Source of the DNA: Cephalotus follicularis
Taxonomy: Eukaryota > Streptophyta > Magnoliopsida > Oxalidales > Cephalotaceae
Assembly: GCA_001972305.1 (NCBI GenBank)
Contig: BDDD01000420.1
Location: 496,001-560,000 of the forward strand
Direction: 5' to 3'
DNA length: 64,000 nt
This document shows positions 21,172-33,518 of the stretch, piece after piece. The notes under the pieces were generated by a model. That model saw only the letters and a program-made list of their open reading frames with translations, made no database searches and was not told where the DNA came from. Positions within the stretch are counted from its first letter, which is position 1. The number at the start of each line of letters is the position of its first letter. Position numbers and translations under genes: made by a program.

Positions 21172-24100
21172 AAAACCAGAACATTTCTAAAATCGTACAT
21201 TTTCTGGTATATATAACCAGCATACTTGAAAACAATAAAAAAACGTTTTCCAATCATACCTTCTTTCGGCTTGTATAACTGCCACGCTTGAAAACATCAT
21301 TAAAATCATTTTCATCACATTCATAAATAAAACATCTTTAAAACCCTTTTTCTGTTCATATCTCATGAAACAGAACATTTCATAAAACTTGGAGGTCGTG
21401 AACCTCTAATGAACCCTTTACACCGCTTCACCGGGGCATTGTGCACTCCCCGACTACTATCCTTACATCACATGCATGTCCGCGAGCACTTTATGTTCCA
21501 TTAACATTAATCCATCTCGGATTCTTTCCTTTGGTTCATTCATTAATCTTTACGAGGTTAATCCTCACTGGATCGCAATCCAGTAGTTGTTCATTCATAA
21601 ATTCATTTCATAAAGCATTTCTTATACTTTGAGTGACAGGCTCAATGCATTCATAACACATTTCTTTTCATTTGAGTAATTAACTCAAATGCATTCATAA
21701 AACATTTCTCTTCATTTGAGTAGTTAACTCAAATGCATTGATAAAACATTTCTCTTCATTTGAGTAATTAACTCAAATGCATTCATAAAATCATTTCATA
21801 AAATATTCCTTAATACCTTGAGTGATCAGCTCAAAGCATTCATAAAACATCATTGTAAAACCTTTCTAAAATTGGTTTCTCATGTAGACACCTTCATTTC
21901 ATTTCATTTCATAATCATAAAACATTTCTCATCACTTTGAGTAATTAACTCAAAAACCTTTAGAAAACAGTTTTGCATAACTTTTCTAAAATAGATATTT
22001 TGCATAGAAATAATCACTGTCATAGAAAACTTAAAACATAAAAGTTAAAGTAGACATCCCAATGAATCTATAGAGATAAAAATCATAAAATTCCATTAAT
22101 AAACGAAACTGCAATGAATTTTTAAATTTGTAGTTTCCTTTTGAAAACAGGACCTGAGCAGTAGAAGAAAGCATGGATTTTCATCAAGTATTAGATAGAA
22201 TTTCGAGATGTATAAAACATAACAGATAAAGTAGAGATCTTAAGGTTTTCAAAACATTAAACCATTCAAAATTTCATCAAGAAATCGGCAAGATACGAAT
22301 TAAACTATCTGCTGCATAATTTGGAAGTAAAACAGAGGAATAACTTTGATAAAATGGGTATAGAATCTCCTTACCTCACTTGATCTCCTTCTTAAAACCA
22401 GAACATTTCTAAAATCGTACATTTTCTGGTATATATAACCAGCATACTTGAAAACAATAAAAAAACGTTTTCCAATCATACCTTCTTTTGGCTTGTATCA
22501 CAGCCACACTGGAAAACATCATTAAAATCATTTTCTTCACATTCATAAATAAAACATCTTTAAAACCATTTTTCTGTTCATATCTCATGAAACAGAACAT
22601 TTCATAAAACTTGGTGGTCGTGAACCTCTAATGAACCCTTTACACCGCTTCATCGGGGTATTGTGCACTCCCCGACTACTATCCTTACATCACATGCATG
22701 TCCGCGAGCACTTTCCGTTCCATTAACATTAATCCATCTCGGATTCTTTCCTTTGGTTCATTCATTAATCTTTACGAGATTAATCCTCACTGGATCACAA
22801 TCCAGTAGTTGTTCATTCATAAATTCATTTCATAAAGCATTTCTTATATATTGAGTGACCAGCTCAATGCATTCATAACACATTTCTTTTCATTTGAGTA
22901 ATTAACTCAAATGCATTCATAAAATATTTCTCTTCATTTGAGTAGTTAACTCAAATGCATTCATAAAACATTTCTCTTCATTTGAGTAATTAACTCAAAT
23001 GCATTCATAAAATCATTTCATAAAATATTCCTTAATACCCTGAGTGATCAGCTCAAAGCATTCATAAAACATCATTGTAACACCTTTCTAAAACTGGTTT
23101 CTCATGTAGACACCTTCATTTCATTTCATTTCACAATCATAAAACATTTCTCATCACTTTGAGTAATTAACTCAAAAACCTTTAGAAAACAGTTTTGCAT
23201 AACTTTCCTAAAATAGATATTTCGCATAGAAATAATCACTGTTATAGAAAACTTAAAACATAAAAGTTAAAGTAGACATCTCAATGAATCTATAGAGTTA
23301 AAAATCATAAAATTCCATTGATAAACGAAGCTGCAATGAATTTTTAAATTTGTAGTTTGCTTTTGAAAACAGGACCTGAGCAGTAGAAGAAAGCATGGCT
23401 TTTCATCAAGAATTAGATAGAATTTCTAGATGCATAAAACATAACAGATAAAGTAGAAATCTTAAGGTTTTCAAAACATTAAACCATTCAAAATTTCATC
23501 AAGAAATGAGCAAGATATGAATTAAACTATCTGCTGCATAATTTGGAAGTAAAGCAGAGGAATAACTTTGATAAAATGGGTATAGAATCTCCTTACCTCA
23601 CTTGATCTCCTTCTCTTCTTCTCTCCCAAGCATCCTCCTCTCTAATCTTAGCATGTCCGCTTTATGCTCAAAGTGAGCTACGAAGATCGATGCGTTACGT
23701 GGGTGTGACCTTTGACCGTCAAATCATTTAATCATTTAACGATCCATTTCATATCATATAATCTTAACTTAATTTCCAGTTCATACATTTCAAAATATCT
23801 TTGAAAATCTTCTTCTAGTTTTATAAAACCAGAACATTTCTAAAATCATACATTTTCTGGTATATATAACCAGCATACTTGAAAACAATCAAAAACGTTT
23901 TCCAATCATAGCTTCTTTTGGCTTGTATCACAGCCACGCTTGAAAACATCATTAAAATCATTTTCTTCACATTCATAAATAAAACATCTTTAAAACCCTT
24001 TTTTTTGTTCATATCTCATGAAACAGAACATTTTATAAAACTTGGTGGTCGTGAACCTCTAATGAACCCTTTACACCGCTTCACCGTGGCATTGTGCACT

Positions 24101-25095
24101 CCCCGACTACTATCCTTACATCATATGCATGTCCGCGAGCACTTTATGCTCCATTGACATTAATCCATCTCGAATTCTTTCCTTTGGTTCATTCATTAAT
24201 ATTTACGAGATTAATCCTCACCAGATCGCAATCCAGTAGTCGTTCATTCATAAATTCATTTCATAAAACATTTATTATACTTTGAGTGACCAGCTCAATG
24301 CATTCATAACACATTTCTTTTCATTTGAGAAAATAACTCAAATGCATTCATAAAAAATTTCTCTTCATTTGAGTAGTTAACTCAAATGCATTCATAAAAT
24401 ATTTTTCTTCATTTGAGTAGTTAACTCAAATGCATTCATAAAACATTTCTCTTCATTTGAGTAGTTAACTCATATGCATTCATAAAATCATTTCATAAAA
24501 TCTTCCTTGCTACCTTGAGTGATCAGCTCAAACCATTCATAAAAAATCTTTGTAAAACCTTTCTAAAACTGGTTTCTCATGTAGAAACCTTCATTTCATT
24601 TCATTTCACAATCATAAAACATTTCTCATCACTTTGAGTAATTAACTCAAAAACCTTTAGAAAATAGTTTTGCATAACTTTTCTAAAATAGATATTTCGC
24701 ATAGAAATAATCACTGTCATGGAAAACTTAAAACATCAAAGTTAAAGTAGGCATCTCAATGAATCTATAGAGATAAAAATCATAAAATTCCATTGAGAAA
24801 CAAAGCTACAATGAATTTTTAAAGTTGCAGTTTCCTTTTGAAAATAGGACCTGAGCAGTAGAAAAAAACATGGTTTTTCATCAAGAATTCGATAGAATTT
24901 CGAGATGCATAAAACATAATAGATAAAGTAGAAATCTTAAGGTTTTGAAAACAATAAACCATTCGAAATTTCATCAAGAAATGAGGAAGATATTAATTAA
25001 ACTATCTGCTGCATAATTTGGAAGTAAAACAGAGGAATAACTTTGATAAAATGGGTATAGAATCTCCTTACCTCACTTGATCTCCTTCTCTTCTT
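21172..25095. repeat. Three ~1.2-kb direct repeats in H LTR
   Basis: Units start with AAAACCAGAACATTTC at 21172, 22394 and 23824, and each ends in a TTACCTCACTTGATCTCC sequence. A fourth partial unit lies at 27608-28510. Short frames such as 21187-21378, 22409-22600 and 23821-24012 are shadows of this repeat. Confidence 0.9.
21655..21790. repeat. 46-bp minisatellite with near-palindromic core, three copies here
   Basis: A unit of about 46 bp carrying CATTTGAGTAATTAACTCAA followed by ATGCATTCATAAAACATTTC repeats three times here, three times near 22875-23010, four times near 24315-24490 and four times near 27735-27910. The core TTTGAGTWATTAACTCAAA is almost self-complementary. Confidence 0.85.
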
Positions 25096-25172
25096 CTCTC
25101 CCAAGCATCCTCCTCTCTAATCTCAGCAGAAAAGAAACCCTTCATCAACTGAATTTACACATATCTATATAA

Positions 25173-25820
25173 GAGAGGCAAACTTGGAGGCCAAGCTTGC
25201 ATGGTGTCATCCATGACATCACCCATGTGAGCTTGCCTCCTTAGCAGCCCATCTGATGGAATTTCATCCAATCCAATGATGCCACCTGCCCTTTTCTAGC
25301 AGAAAAACATAAGCCTTCCATCCCTTGCTTGACACGTGTCCCACGATCCATTTAAATCCTCCAAAACGGGATAAAAAGTTAGAATTTTGCACCTGACACA
25401 GGGCATAGCGTCGATTCTTTATCACTAAGCGTCACCGGTCACGGCCTTATAATGAGTTCTTCAACTTCTATCCCGACTAAAGCGCTGACGCTTTCCTATA
25501 AAGCGTGAGAGGCAAACTTGGCAGCCAAGATTGCATCGTGGCGTCCATGACTCCTTAGCAGTGAGCTTGCCTCCTTAGCAGCCCATCCAATGATGCCACC
25601 TGCCCTTTTCTAGCAGAAAAACATAAGCCTTCCATCCCTTGCTTGACACGTGTCCCACGATCCATTTAAATCCTCCAAAACGGGATAAAAAGTTAGAATT
25701 TTGCACCTGACACAGGGCATAGCGTCGATTCTTTATCACTAAGCGTCACCGGTCACGGCCTTATAATGAGTTCTTCAACTTCTATCCCGACTAAAGCGCT
25801 GACGCTTTCCTATAAAGCGT
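25173..25820. repeat. 334-bp direct duplication in H LTR tail
   Basis: 25173-25506 is repeated at 25507-25820, with substitutions and a 20-bp deletion. The other two H LTR tails (28600-28935 and 29860-30195) have a single copy. The junction falls within an AAGCGT motif of the palindromic array. Confidence 0.85.
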
Positions 25821-26052
25821 TGCCACTTTAAGTCTCCTCCAGGTTAACGTCAATACTTGATCTTCAAAGCATCATCCGTTAACTTGAAGCGCCGGCGCTT
25901 TACTTCAAAGCGTCGCCGCTTTCGTCCAAGCGTCGTCGGTTACAGGCACTTGTCCAATTTGATATCGCACTGGTTTAAAGAGCCGTTAGGAGGGGTCTAA
26001 CCGTCGATCGTTACTACCCAAGTGTCGACGCTTGAAGTGGGACTGTCGGCGC
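25410..26052. repeat. Palindromic motif array in H LTR tail, GCGTCGACGC type
   Basis: Cores at 25410 and 25431 (21 bp); 25798 and 25819 (21); 25871, 25891, 25912 and 25932 (20, 21, 20); 26003, 26024 and 26045 (21, 21). Variants include GCCGGCGC and GTCGCCGC. Corresponding arrays occur in the other H LTR tails at about 28830-29140 and 30090-30430. Confidence 0.85.
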
Positions 26053-26100
26053 TTTAGACAGTTTTCCTTCTCAACACTTAGCCAAATTCCATTTTCTTCT

Positions 26101-26171
26101 GGGGGCGCTGCCCCCGAGCCCCTGCCCGCTGTCCGGGCAGCGGGACCCCCCGTCCGCTCACCAATGAGCGG
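26101..26171. repeat. Three consecutive GC-rich hairpins
   Basis: Perfect stems GGGGGC/GCCCCC (26101-26115), CCCGCTG/CAGCGGG (26125-26144) and CCGCTCA/TGAGCGG (26154-26171) follow one another closely. In the copies at about 29180-29250 and 30474-30541 the third stem stays paired (one copy uses a G-T pair) while its loop sequence varies. Frames across this block are by-products of its composition. Confidence 0.8.
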
Positions 26172-26290
26172 AACCCCCGAACTCCCCGAGCGTAGGGTCG
26201 TACTATGGGTCCCTTGAAATATTTGCCAACTACACAATAGCAATCATCTTTCCATAATTAATATCTTTAATGAAAATTTGGGTCATTACA

Positions 26291-27607
26291 ATCTACCCTC
26301 CTTATAAAAATTTTGTCCTCAAAATTTGTTATACCTTATACTAAAAAGACGAGGGTATTCATGTCTCATTACTTCCACCAATTTCCAAGTGGCTTCATAG
26401 ACTTCATTATTTCTCCATATCACTTTTCCAAACAGAAAAGTTATGGTCCGTAAAACTTGTTCTTTTAATTCAAAACTCTCATCGGTTGCTCATTGTATGA
26501 CCACATGTCATGTACTTGTATTCTTTCATCTCTCATACCATGATAGAGATTGGCTATATGAAACACAGCGTGTACGTGAGAGAAACTTGGTAGCAATACA
26601 AGCCTATATACTACCTTTCCAAAGCAATACCTTTAAGAGAAACATAATTTCTCACTGCAAACTATAACTCCCTTCGTCTCTTATCGACATAACTCTTTTA
26701 TTCACTTTGGCTGCTGGTAGGTGTTCCTTACTTTCTCAATTGTTCTTTGTACTATTTCTGTTCCCAACACTTTCCTTTCTCTTTGCCTTCTCCAAATATA
26801 TAAACGTTCAATTTCTCCGTCTGCTATCTTCTTAAACATCTGAATCATCAACTTGATGCAGCTTAACTCTTTTCACTAAAGATGGTTGAGATACGACTTG
26901 ACATAATCAATCTTCTTCTCTTTGCCTTTTAAGGTCCAAAACTCAACCTTTGAAACACCTTGATAACTCCCCTTCTGTAGAACTCATCGTTACCAACTTT
27001 CCCATACTCTCGTGACTTAAAGCAGCTGTCACGACATTCGCTTTCTCCCGACATAATGATATTTAACACCTCTGCCCATTATCTTCTTTAAACTTCGGAT
27101 CATCAAATTATCACTGCTTGGTTTGTTAGTTCAACTAAAGACAGTCGAATCATAACTTGAGATAAGAAGGCTATTTCTCCTTGCTTTCTAACTTCCAAGT
27201 TCAAACTTTGGAAATCCCTTAATAACTTCTCTTGTGTGATAATCATTGTTGTCAAAAACTTTTATGCTCTTGTGGATCAAAACATCCGCCAAAATGTTCT
27301 CTTTTCCTGGATGGTACACTCATAATCCTTAAGACTCCAAGAAACTCTCTCTTCGCATTGATCAGACCATTCGAACTTAACATTCTTCTGTGTCACCCTT
27401 GTAAGAGGGTTCACAATGCGAGAGAGATTTCAACGATCCTTCATTAGTAGCTTATCAACCTAAGAAACCTTCATATTTAGGCTTCCAACATTGGTCTTTA
27501 CCATTCTTTTATTATCATAGTCTTATCAGGGACCATTAAAATACCTTCTTTTGAAATTACATGGCCCAAGAAGGATACTTCCTTCATCCAGCATTGGCAC
27601 TTACTGA
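26291..27607 (-). pseudogene. H pol remnant 1: RT junction, integrase tail and chromodomain
   Basis: Minus strand. Next to the LTR is a chromodomain-like C-terminus with EATWKLVEVM and HEYPRLF (about 26345-26420). At the other end (about 27540-27600) is an FLGHVISKEG segment, the region just after the RT catalytic motif in Ty3 elements. The middle is degenerate. An abrupt switch to LTR sequence at 27608 marks a recombination breakpoint. Confidence 0.7.
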
Positions 27608-29373
27608 ACTGGTTCATTCATTAATCTTTACGAGATTAATCCTCACTGGATCACAATCCAGTCGTTGTTCATTCATAAAGTCATTTCATAAAGCATTTCT
27701 TATACTTTGAGTGACCAGCTCAATGAATTCATAACACATTTCTTTTCATTTGAGAAATTAACTCAAATGCATTCAAAAAACATTTCTCTTCATTTGAGTA
27801 GTTAACTCAAATGCATTCATAAAAAATTTCTCTTTATTTGAGTAGTTAACTCAAATGCATTCATAAAATATTTCTCTTCATTTGAGTAGTTAACTCAAAT
27901 GCATTCATAAAATCATTTCATAAAATCTTCCTTAATACCTTGAGTGATCAGCTCAAAGCATTCATAAAACATCATTGTAAAACCTTTCTAAAACTGGTTT
28001 CTCATGTAGAAACCTTCATTTCATTTCATTTCACAATCATAAAACATTTCTCATCACTTTGAGTAATTAACTCAAAAACATTTAGAAAATAGTTTTGCAT
28101 AACTCTTCTAAAATAGATATTTCGAATAGAAATAATCACTGTCATAGAAAACTTAAAACATCAAAGTTAAAGTAGACATCTCAATGAATCTATAGAGATA
28201 AAAATCATAAAATTCCATTGAGAAACGAAGCTGCAATGAATTTTTAAAGTTGCAGTTTCCTTTTGAAAACAGGACCTGAGCAGTAGAAGAAAACATGGCT
28301 TTTCATCAAGAATTCGATAGAATTTCGAGATACATAAAACATAATAGATAAAGTAGAAATCTTAAGGTTTTAAAAACATTAAACGATTAGAAATTTCATC
28401 AAGAAATGAGGAAGATATGAATTAAACTATCTGCTGCATAATTTGGAAGTAAAACCGAGGAATAACTTTGATAAAATGGGTATAGAATCTCCTTACCTCA
28501 CTTGATCTCCTTCTCTTCTTCTCTCCCAGGCATCCTCCTCTCTAATATCAGCAGAAAAGCAACCCTTCATCCACTGAATTTACACATATCTATATAAGAG
28601 AGGCAAACTTGGAGGCCAAGCTTGCATGGTGTCATCCATGACATCACCCATGTGAGCTTGCTTCCTTAGCAGCCCATGTGATGGAATTCCATCCAATCCA
28701 ATGATGCCACCTGCCCCTTTCTAGCAGAAAAACATAAGTCTTCCATCCCATTCTTGACACGTGTCCCACAATCCATTTAAATCTTCCAAAACGGGATAAA
28801 AAGCTAGAATTTTGCACCTGACACAGGGCAAAGCGGCGGCTCTTTATCACTAAGCATCGCCGGTCACGGCCCTATACTGAGTTCTTCAACTTCTATCCCG
28901 ACTAAAGCGCTGAAACTTTCCTATAAAGCGTCGCCACTTTCCTAGGTCAACCTCAATACTTGATCTTCAAAGCGTCGGCGCTTTACTTCAAAGCGTCGCC
29001 GCTTTCGTCCAAGGGTCGTTGGTTAGAGGCACTTGTCCAATTTGATATCGCACTGGTTTAAAGGGTTGTTAGGAGGGGTCTAAACGTCGACCGTTACTAC
29101 CCAAGCGTCGACGGTTGAAGTAGGACTGTCGGCGCTTAAGACAGTTTTCCTTCGCAACACGTAGACAAATTCCATTTTCTTCCGGCGGCGCTGCCCCCGA
29201 GCCCCTGCCCGCTGTCCGGGAAGCAGGACCCCCCGTCCGCTTACCGATGAGCGGAACCCCCGAACTCCCCATGCGTAGAGTCATACTGCGGGTCCCTTGA
29301 AATATTTTCCAACTACACAATAGCAACCATCTTTCCATAATTAATATCTTTAATGGAAATTCGGGTCCTTACA
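27608..29373 (-). repeat. H LTR copy 2, partial
   Basis: Aligns with 24186-26290 and starts abruptly inside the repeat unit at GGTTCATTCATTAATC. It includes four 46-bp minisatellite copies, one tail copy without the 334-bp duplication, a palindromic array and the hairpin block. It ends in GGGTCCTTACA. Confidence 0.85.
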
Positions 29374-29703
29374 ATCTACCCTCCTTATAAAAATTTTGTC
29401 CTCAAAATTTGTTATACCTTATACTCAAAAGACGAGGGTATTCATGTCTCATTACTTCCTCCAATTTCCAAGTGGCTTCATAGACTTCATTATTTCTCCA
29501 TATCACTTTTCCAAAAAGAAAAGTTGCGGTCCGTAAAACTTGTTCTTTTAATTCAAAACTCTCATCGGTTGCTCATTGTATGACCACATCTCGTGTACTT
29601 GTATTCTTTCAGCTCTCATACCATGATAGGGATTGGCTATATGAAACACATCGTGGACGTGAGAGAGACTTGGTAGCAATACAAGCCTATATACAACATT
29701 TCC
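29374..29703 (-). pseudogene. H pol remnant 2 (330 bp)
   Basis: Same sequence as 26291 to about 26620: polypurine tract and chromodomain tail. It is cut at 29703, where LTR sequence resumes within GGAAGTAAAACAGAGG. Confidence 0.8.
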
Positions 29704-30660
29704 GGAAGTAAAACAGAGGAATAACTTTGATAAAATGGGTATAGAATCTCCTTACCTCACTTGATCTCCTTCTCTTCTTCTCTCCCAAGCATCCTCCTCT
29801 CTAATCACAGCAGAAAAGCAACCCTTCATCAGATGAATGTACACATATCTGTATAAGAGAGGCAAACTTGGAGGCCAAGCTTGCATGGTGTCATCCATGA
29901 CATCACCCATGTGAGCTTGCCTCCTTAGCAGCCCATGTGATGGAATTCCATCCAATACAATGATGCCACCTGCCCCTTTCTAGCAGAAAAACATAAGTCT
30001 TACATCCCTTGCTTGACACGTGTCCCACAATCCATTTAAATCATCCAAAACAGGATAAAAAGCTAGAATTTTGCACCTGACACAGGGCAAAGCGTCGACT
30101 CTTGATCACTAAGAGTCGCCGGTCATGGCCTTATACTGAGTTCTCCAACTTCTAGCCCGACTAAAGCGCTGACGCTTTACTATAAAGAGTCGTCGCTTTA
30201 AGTCTCCTCCAGGTCAAACTCAATACTTGATCTTCAAAGCGTCGTCCGTTAACTTGAAGCGCCGGCGCTTTACTTCAAAGCGTCGCCGCTTTCGTCCAAG
30301 CGTTGTCGGTTAGAGGCACTTGTCCAATTTGATAAAGCACTGGTTTAAAGCGTCGTTAGGAGGGGTCTAAGCGTCGACCGTTACTACCTAAGCGTCGACG
30401 CTTGAAGTGGGACTGTCGGCGCTTAAGACAGTTTTCCTTCTCAATACTTAGCCAAATTCCATTTTCTTCTCGGGGCGCTGCCCACGAGCCCCTGCCCGCT
30501 GTCCGGGAAGCGGGACCGCCCGCCCGCTCACCCATGAGCGGAACCCCCGAACTCCTAGAGCGTATGGTCATACTACGGGTCCCTTGAAATATTTACCAAC
30601 TACACAATAGCAATCATCTTTCCATAATTAATATCTTTAATGGAAATTCGGGTCATTACA
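29704..30660 (-). repeat. H LTR copy 3, partial
   Basis: Aligns with about 25019-26290 (one tail copy only). Carries the palindromic array (about 30090-30430) and the hairpin block (about 30474-30541). Confidence 0.85.
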
Positions 30661-31164
30661 ATCTACCCTCCTTATAAAAATTTTGTCCTCAAAATTTGTT
30701 ATACCTTATACTCAAGAGACGAGGGTATTCACGTCTCATTACTTCCTCCAATTTCCAAGTGGCTTCATAGACTTCTTTATTTCTCCATATCACTTTTCCA
30801 AACAGAAAAGTTGTGGTCCGTAAAACTTGTTCTTTTAATTCAAAACTCTCATCGGTTGCTCATTGTATGACCACATCCCATGTACTTGTATTCTTTCAGC
30901 TCTCATACCATGATAGGGATTGGCTATATGAAACACATCATGGATGTGAGAGAGACTTGGTAGCATTACAAGCCTATATACAACCTTTCCAAGGCAATAC
31001 CTTTAAGAGAAACATAATTTCTCACTTCAAACTATAACTCCCTTCGTCTCTTATCGACATAACTCTTTTATTCACTTTGGCTGCTAGTAGGTGTTCCTTA
31101 CTTTCTCAATTGTTCTTTGTACCATTTCTGTTCCCAACACTTTCCTTTCTCTTTGCCTTCTCCG
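30661..31164 (-). pseudogene. H pol remnant 3 (about 500 bp)
   Basis: Matches 26291 to about 26795, from the polypurine tract through the chromodomain tail. After CTTTGCCTTCTCC the sequence departs from the other copies, which I take as H's right edge. Confidence 0.7.
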
Positions 31165-32075
31165 CATCGATCATAAAGAATTCCGTCATAACATGCTCCA
31201 TGCATAAAGCTGACAGGTTCACGTGCAATGATCTGACCCCTCTAACACAAAGGATAATTCATCTGAAGATGAGCAAGAAATGTAGAAAACTTTTTACTAC
31301 AGGCATCTGTAATAGTATCTGCATTGCCCTAGGGTATTCGTTAACGTAAGCATAGTCTTTAATAATTTCGACCCATCTCTGCTTATGGTTCGAATCCCTA
31401 TCTATAACGATCTACGTAGGGCTGACATTCGTCCACAATAGAATGATGTCCTCTAGACGTAGCCCTTACAAACTAAATCATTCACTGTACTCTGTTACGT
31501 TTCGACCAAATACTCAAACAAAAACGTACTATAATGGTCGCCTAAACCTCTTCTAGCAATTCGTCACTATCAACGATTCATCGCTGTGATGCTATTCTGA
31601 AACGTATGCTAGAACTCTAAAAGAGTTCCTCTAATGCATTTAAAGTGGTATATTCTGAACATCATGCTCTAATAGCTCATAAAGTCTAGAATATCTAGGC
31701 TATAGCCCGCTAGAACTCTATCTCAAACGTATTTATCAATAAGGCGATTGGGAAAGGTATCGTCCTCGCGGCTATCTCGGCCGCTACCCAAAACGAAGAT
31801 AACATCCTAGAATACGTCCGGTCTTAAAATCCTTATCCTTACATCTTACTCTAATTCTACATGAGCCGTCTACCTGGTAACCTTAAAAAAATCTCACTAT
31901 TTACGTCCACAATGGGACCCATCTCACTGACCACGAGGCATGCTACCGAACACATGACTCTGATGCCATGCATGATATACATGAAATTAAAAATCATTTT
32001 CTCTCTCCTTCAAAATTTTGAAAACATTTCACTTTAAAAGTCTAGAGAATCTAAAACATCGCTCTAATAACAAAA
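31165..32075 (-). pseudogene. Element B internal 5' part: pol/gag relics
   Basis: Minus strand, about 31290-31400, gives RWVEIIKDYAYVNEYP, matching the RNase H-integrase connection of Ty3 elements. The rest is too decayed to assign. If H inserted cleanly, a long part of B's gag-pol is missing, so B was already internally deleted or H's arrival was accompanied by loss. Confidence 0.5.
32061..32075 (-). other. Element B primer-binding site, degenerate
   Basis: The minus strand reads TTGTTATTAGAGC next to the LTR end, three or so differences from TGGTATCAGAGC. Its position directly beside the LTR terminus TGTCACACC supports the assignment. Confidence 0.65.
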
Positions 32076-33518
32076 TGTCACACCTATCCCAACCGAGAAA
32101 GATGTGACGATCATGAGGCAAGCCTCCTTTCGGAAACCTCCACGTGATATCTTAAAATCTGTTTGAAAATTTCTTAAAACCATCATAAAGTTGAACTTTT
32201 TACAAAAACTTGAAAATTTTTCTAACTCTTAAATTTTTACGAAAATCGGGCATGTAGTATCCGTTTATCGGACTATGCCCCCTGTAAAGAAAAACACAGT
32301 TTATAAAATACACACCCGAAGGAGGAATCAATAGGTATAATTGGGCTCAACCCTCAACAAACCACGATTTAAATCACTAAACAAGCATGGGTTGGGCTCC
32401 GCCTCAATCCCATTATCAAAATATGAAAAGCAAATAAATAGAGCTCGGCTCTTTAAAAACAAAACCATGAAAAGAAAACATTATTTATAAATATAAGTAA
32501 ATGCGTAATTTAAATGTTGATGAAGTAATGTTATACATGTGATAAAACCCTGGCCATGTGTTGAAACACTGGTAGCATGCCCTGCTCTCATAGTCCATCC
32601 CGTGTTGAATCTGACTTATCAACTGCTCGCATAATCTGAAAAGAAAGACTGTGAGGGGGTTAGTCCGAATGACTAAGTGAGTTGGGACAAGTCATTCCCT
32701 GTTACATTCATGAATAAACGGATGTGCTAAATGAAGACGATATAGCAAAGATCAAAATATATAAGGCAATAAATAAAGTGAATTAAAGAATATCAACAAG
32801 ACTCAAATAAAAATAAACTCATAACTCAAAAATGAAAGTGTACTCAACAAACCTCACAACTTAAACTGCTACTAGATGGGTACAATCGAATCACAATAAG
32901 ATCAGTATACATGAATATCAAAACTCAAAGATACGATCATGAATAATAAATCAAGGTATGTGCCCATAAAGAAAATCATAACATCCGAGGATGCTGGTAC
33001 ATCTGTCGTCATATCATATCACCGTCAAATCCATATATCCGTCAATTCCATATATCTGTCAATTCCCATCTGGCCATATCTAATGGCAATACTGAATCTG
33101 GCTGCAACAATAATATACATATAGGCCAATAGGCTATAGGATGTGTACATCATCCATCATACACCGGTGCAGAGTGCCTATGGTAAGTGGCACGTACCCC
33201 ATAACCACCAAGGGCATGCGTGTAAGTGCCACGTACCCCACCTCTCATGATGGGTGTACATGTAAGCATGTCAATGTCATCCAGCCACACAGGCTGTAGC
33301 CATACGGGTAAAATATCATCAAACTAGTAATATGGTCTGTCAAGTGAGTGACGGAGCAGCTCTGCTGCACTCACACTTAGCATACCATCATAGACAATAG
33401 TATACCGCAAATCAAGGTATGGAACCCGGGGGCAGTTCCCACATAACACCCCATCATAGACCAATGGGCATGCTAAGGAGAGTTGAGCGTCAAGCATACA
33501 CCTCACCCTAGACCATTA
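32076..33518 (-). repeat. Element B 5' LTR, part 1
   Basis: Starts TGTCACACCTATCCC and aligns with 17296-18175 from 32639 on. It is broken at 33518 by C. The conserved chromovirus LTR box is at 32657-32703. Confidence 0.88.

Larger units (their letters stand above)
20431..26290 (-). repeat. H LTR, expanded to 5.86 kb by internal tandem repeats
   Basis: Head 20431-21171; repeat unit 1 at 21172-22393; unit 2 at 22394-23650; a second, internally deleted head at 23651-23823; unit 3 at 23824 to about 25095; tail to 26290. The second head repeats the LTR start (GTCCGCTTTATGCTCAAAG) but lacks its first ~20 bp and a middle portion. The array is therefore best read as fused LTR copies rather than simple slippage. 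Confidence 0.8.
20431..31164 (-). mobile_element. Element H: rearranged chromovirus with tandemly expanded LTR, inside B
   Basis: Starts with an LTR terminus TGTAACGCCC at 20431. Three times over (26290, 29373, 30660) an LTR end in ATTACA or CTTACA is followed by a minus-strand polypurine tract (ATAAGGAGGGTAGAT on the minus strand) and pol remnants of different length (26291-27607, 29374-29703, 30661 to about 31164). No primer-binding site or intact 5' LTR junction is found. The structure is a concatemer of 3' ends. Its right limit is placed where the copies diverge, near 31164, and is approximate. Confidence 0.75.

Noticed and set aside
25986..26243. Gly/Arg/Ala-rich frame recurring three times (also 29069-29338, 30356-30571)
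   Set aside because: It spans the GC hairpin block in the H LTR; start and length vary and there is no domain. A shadow of the repeat.
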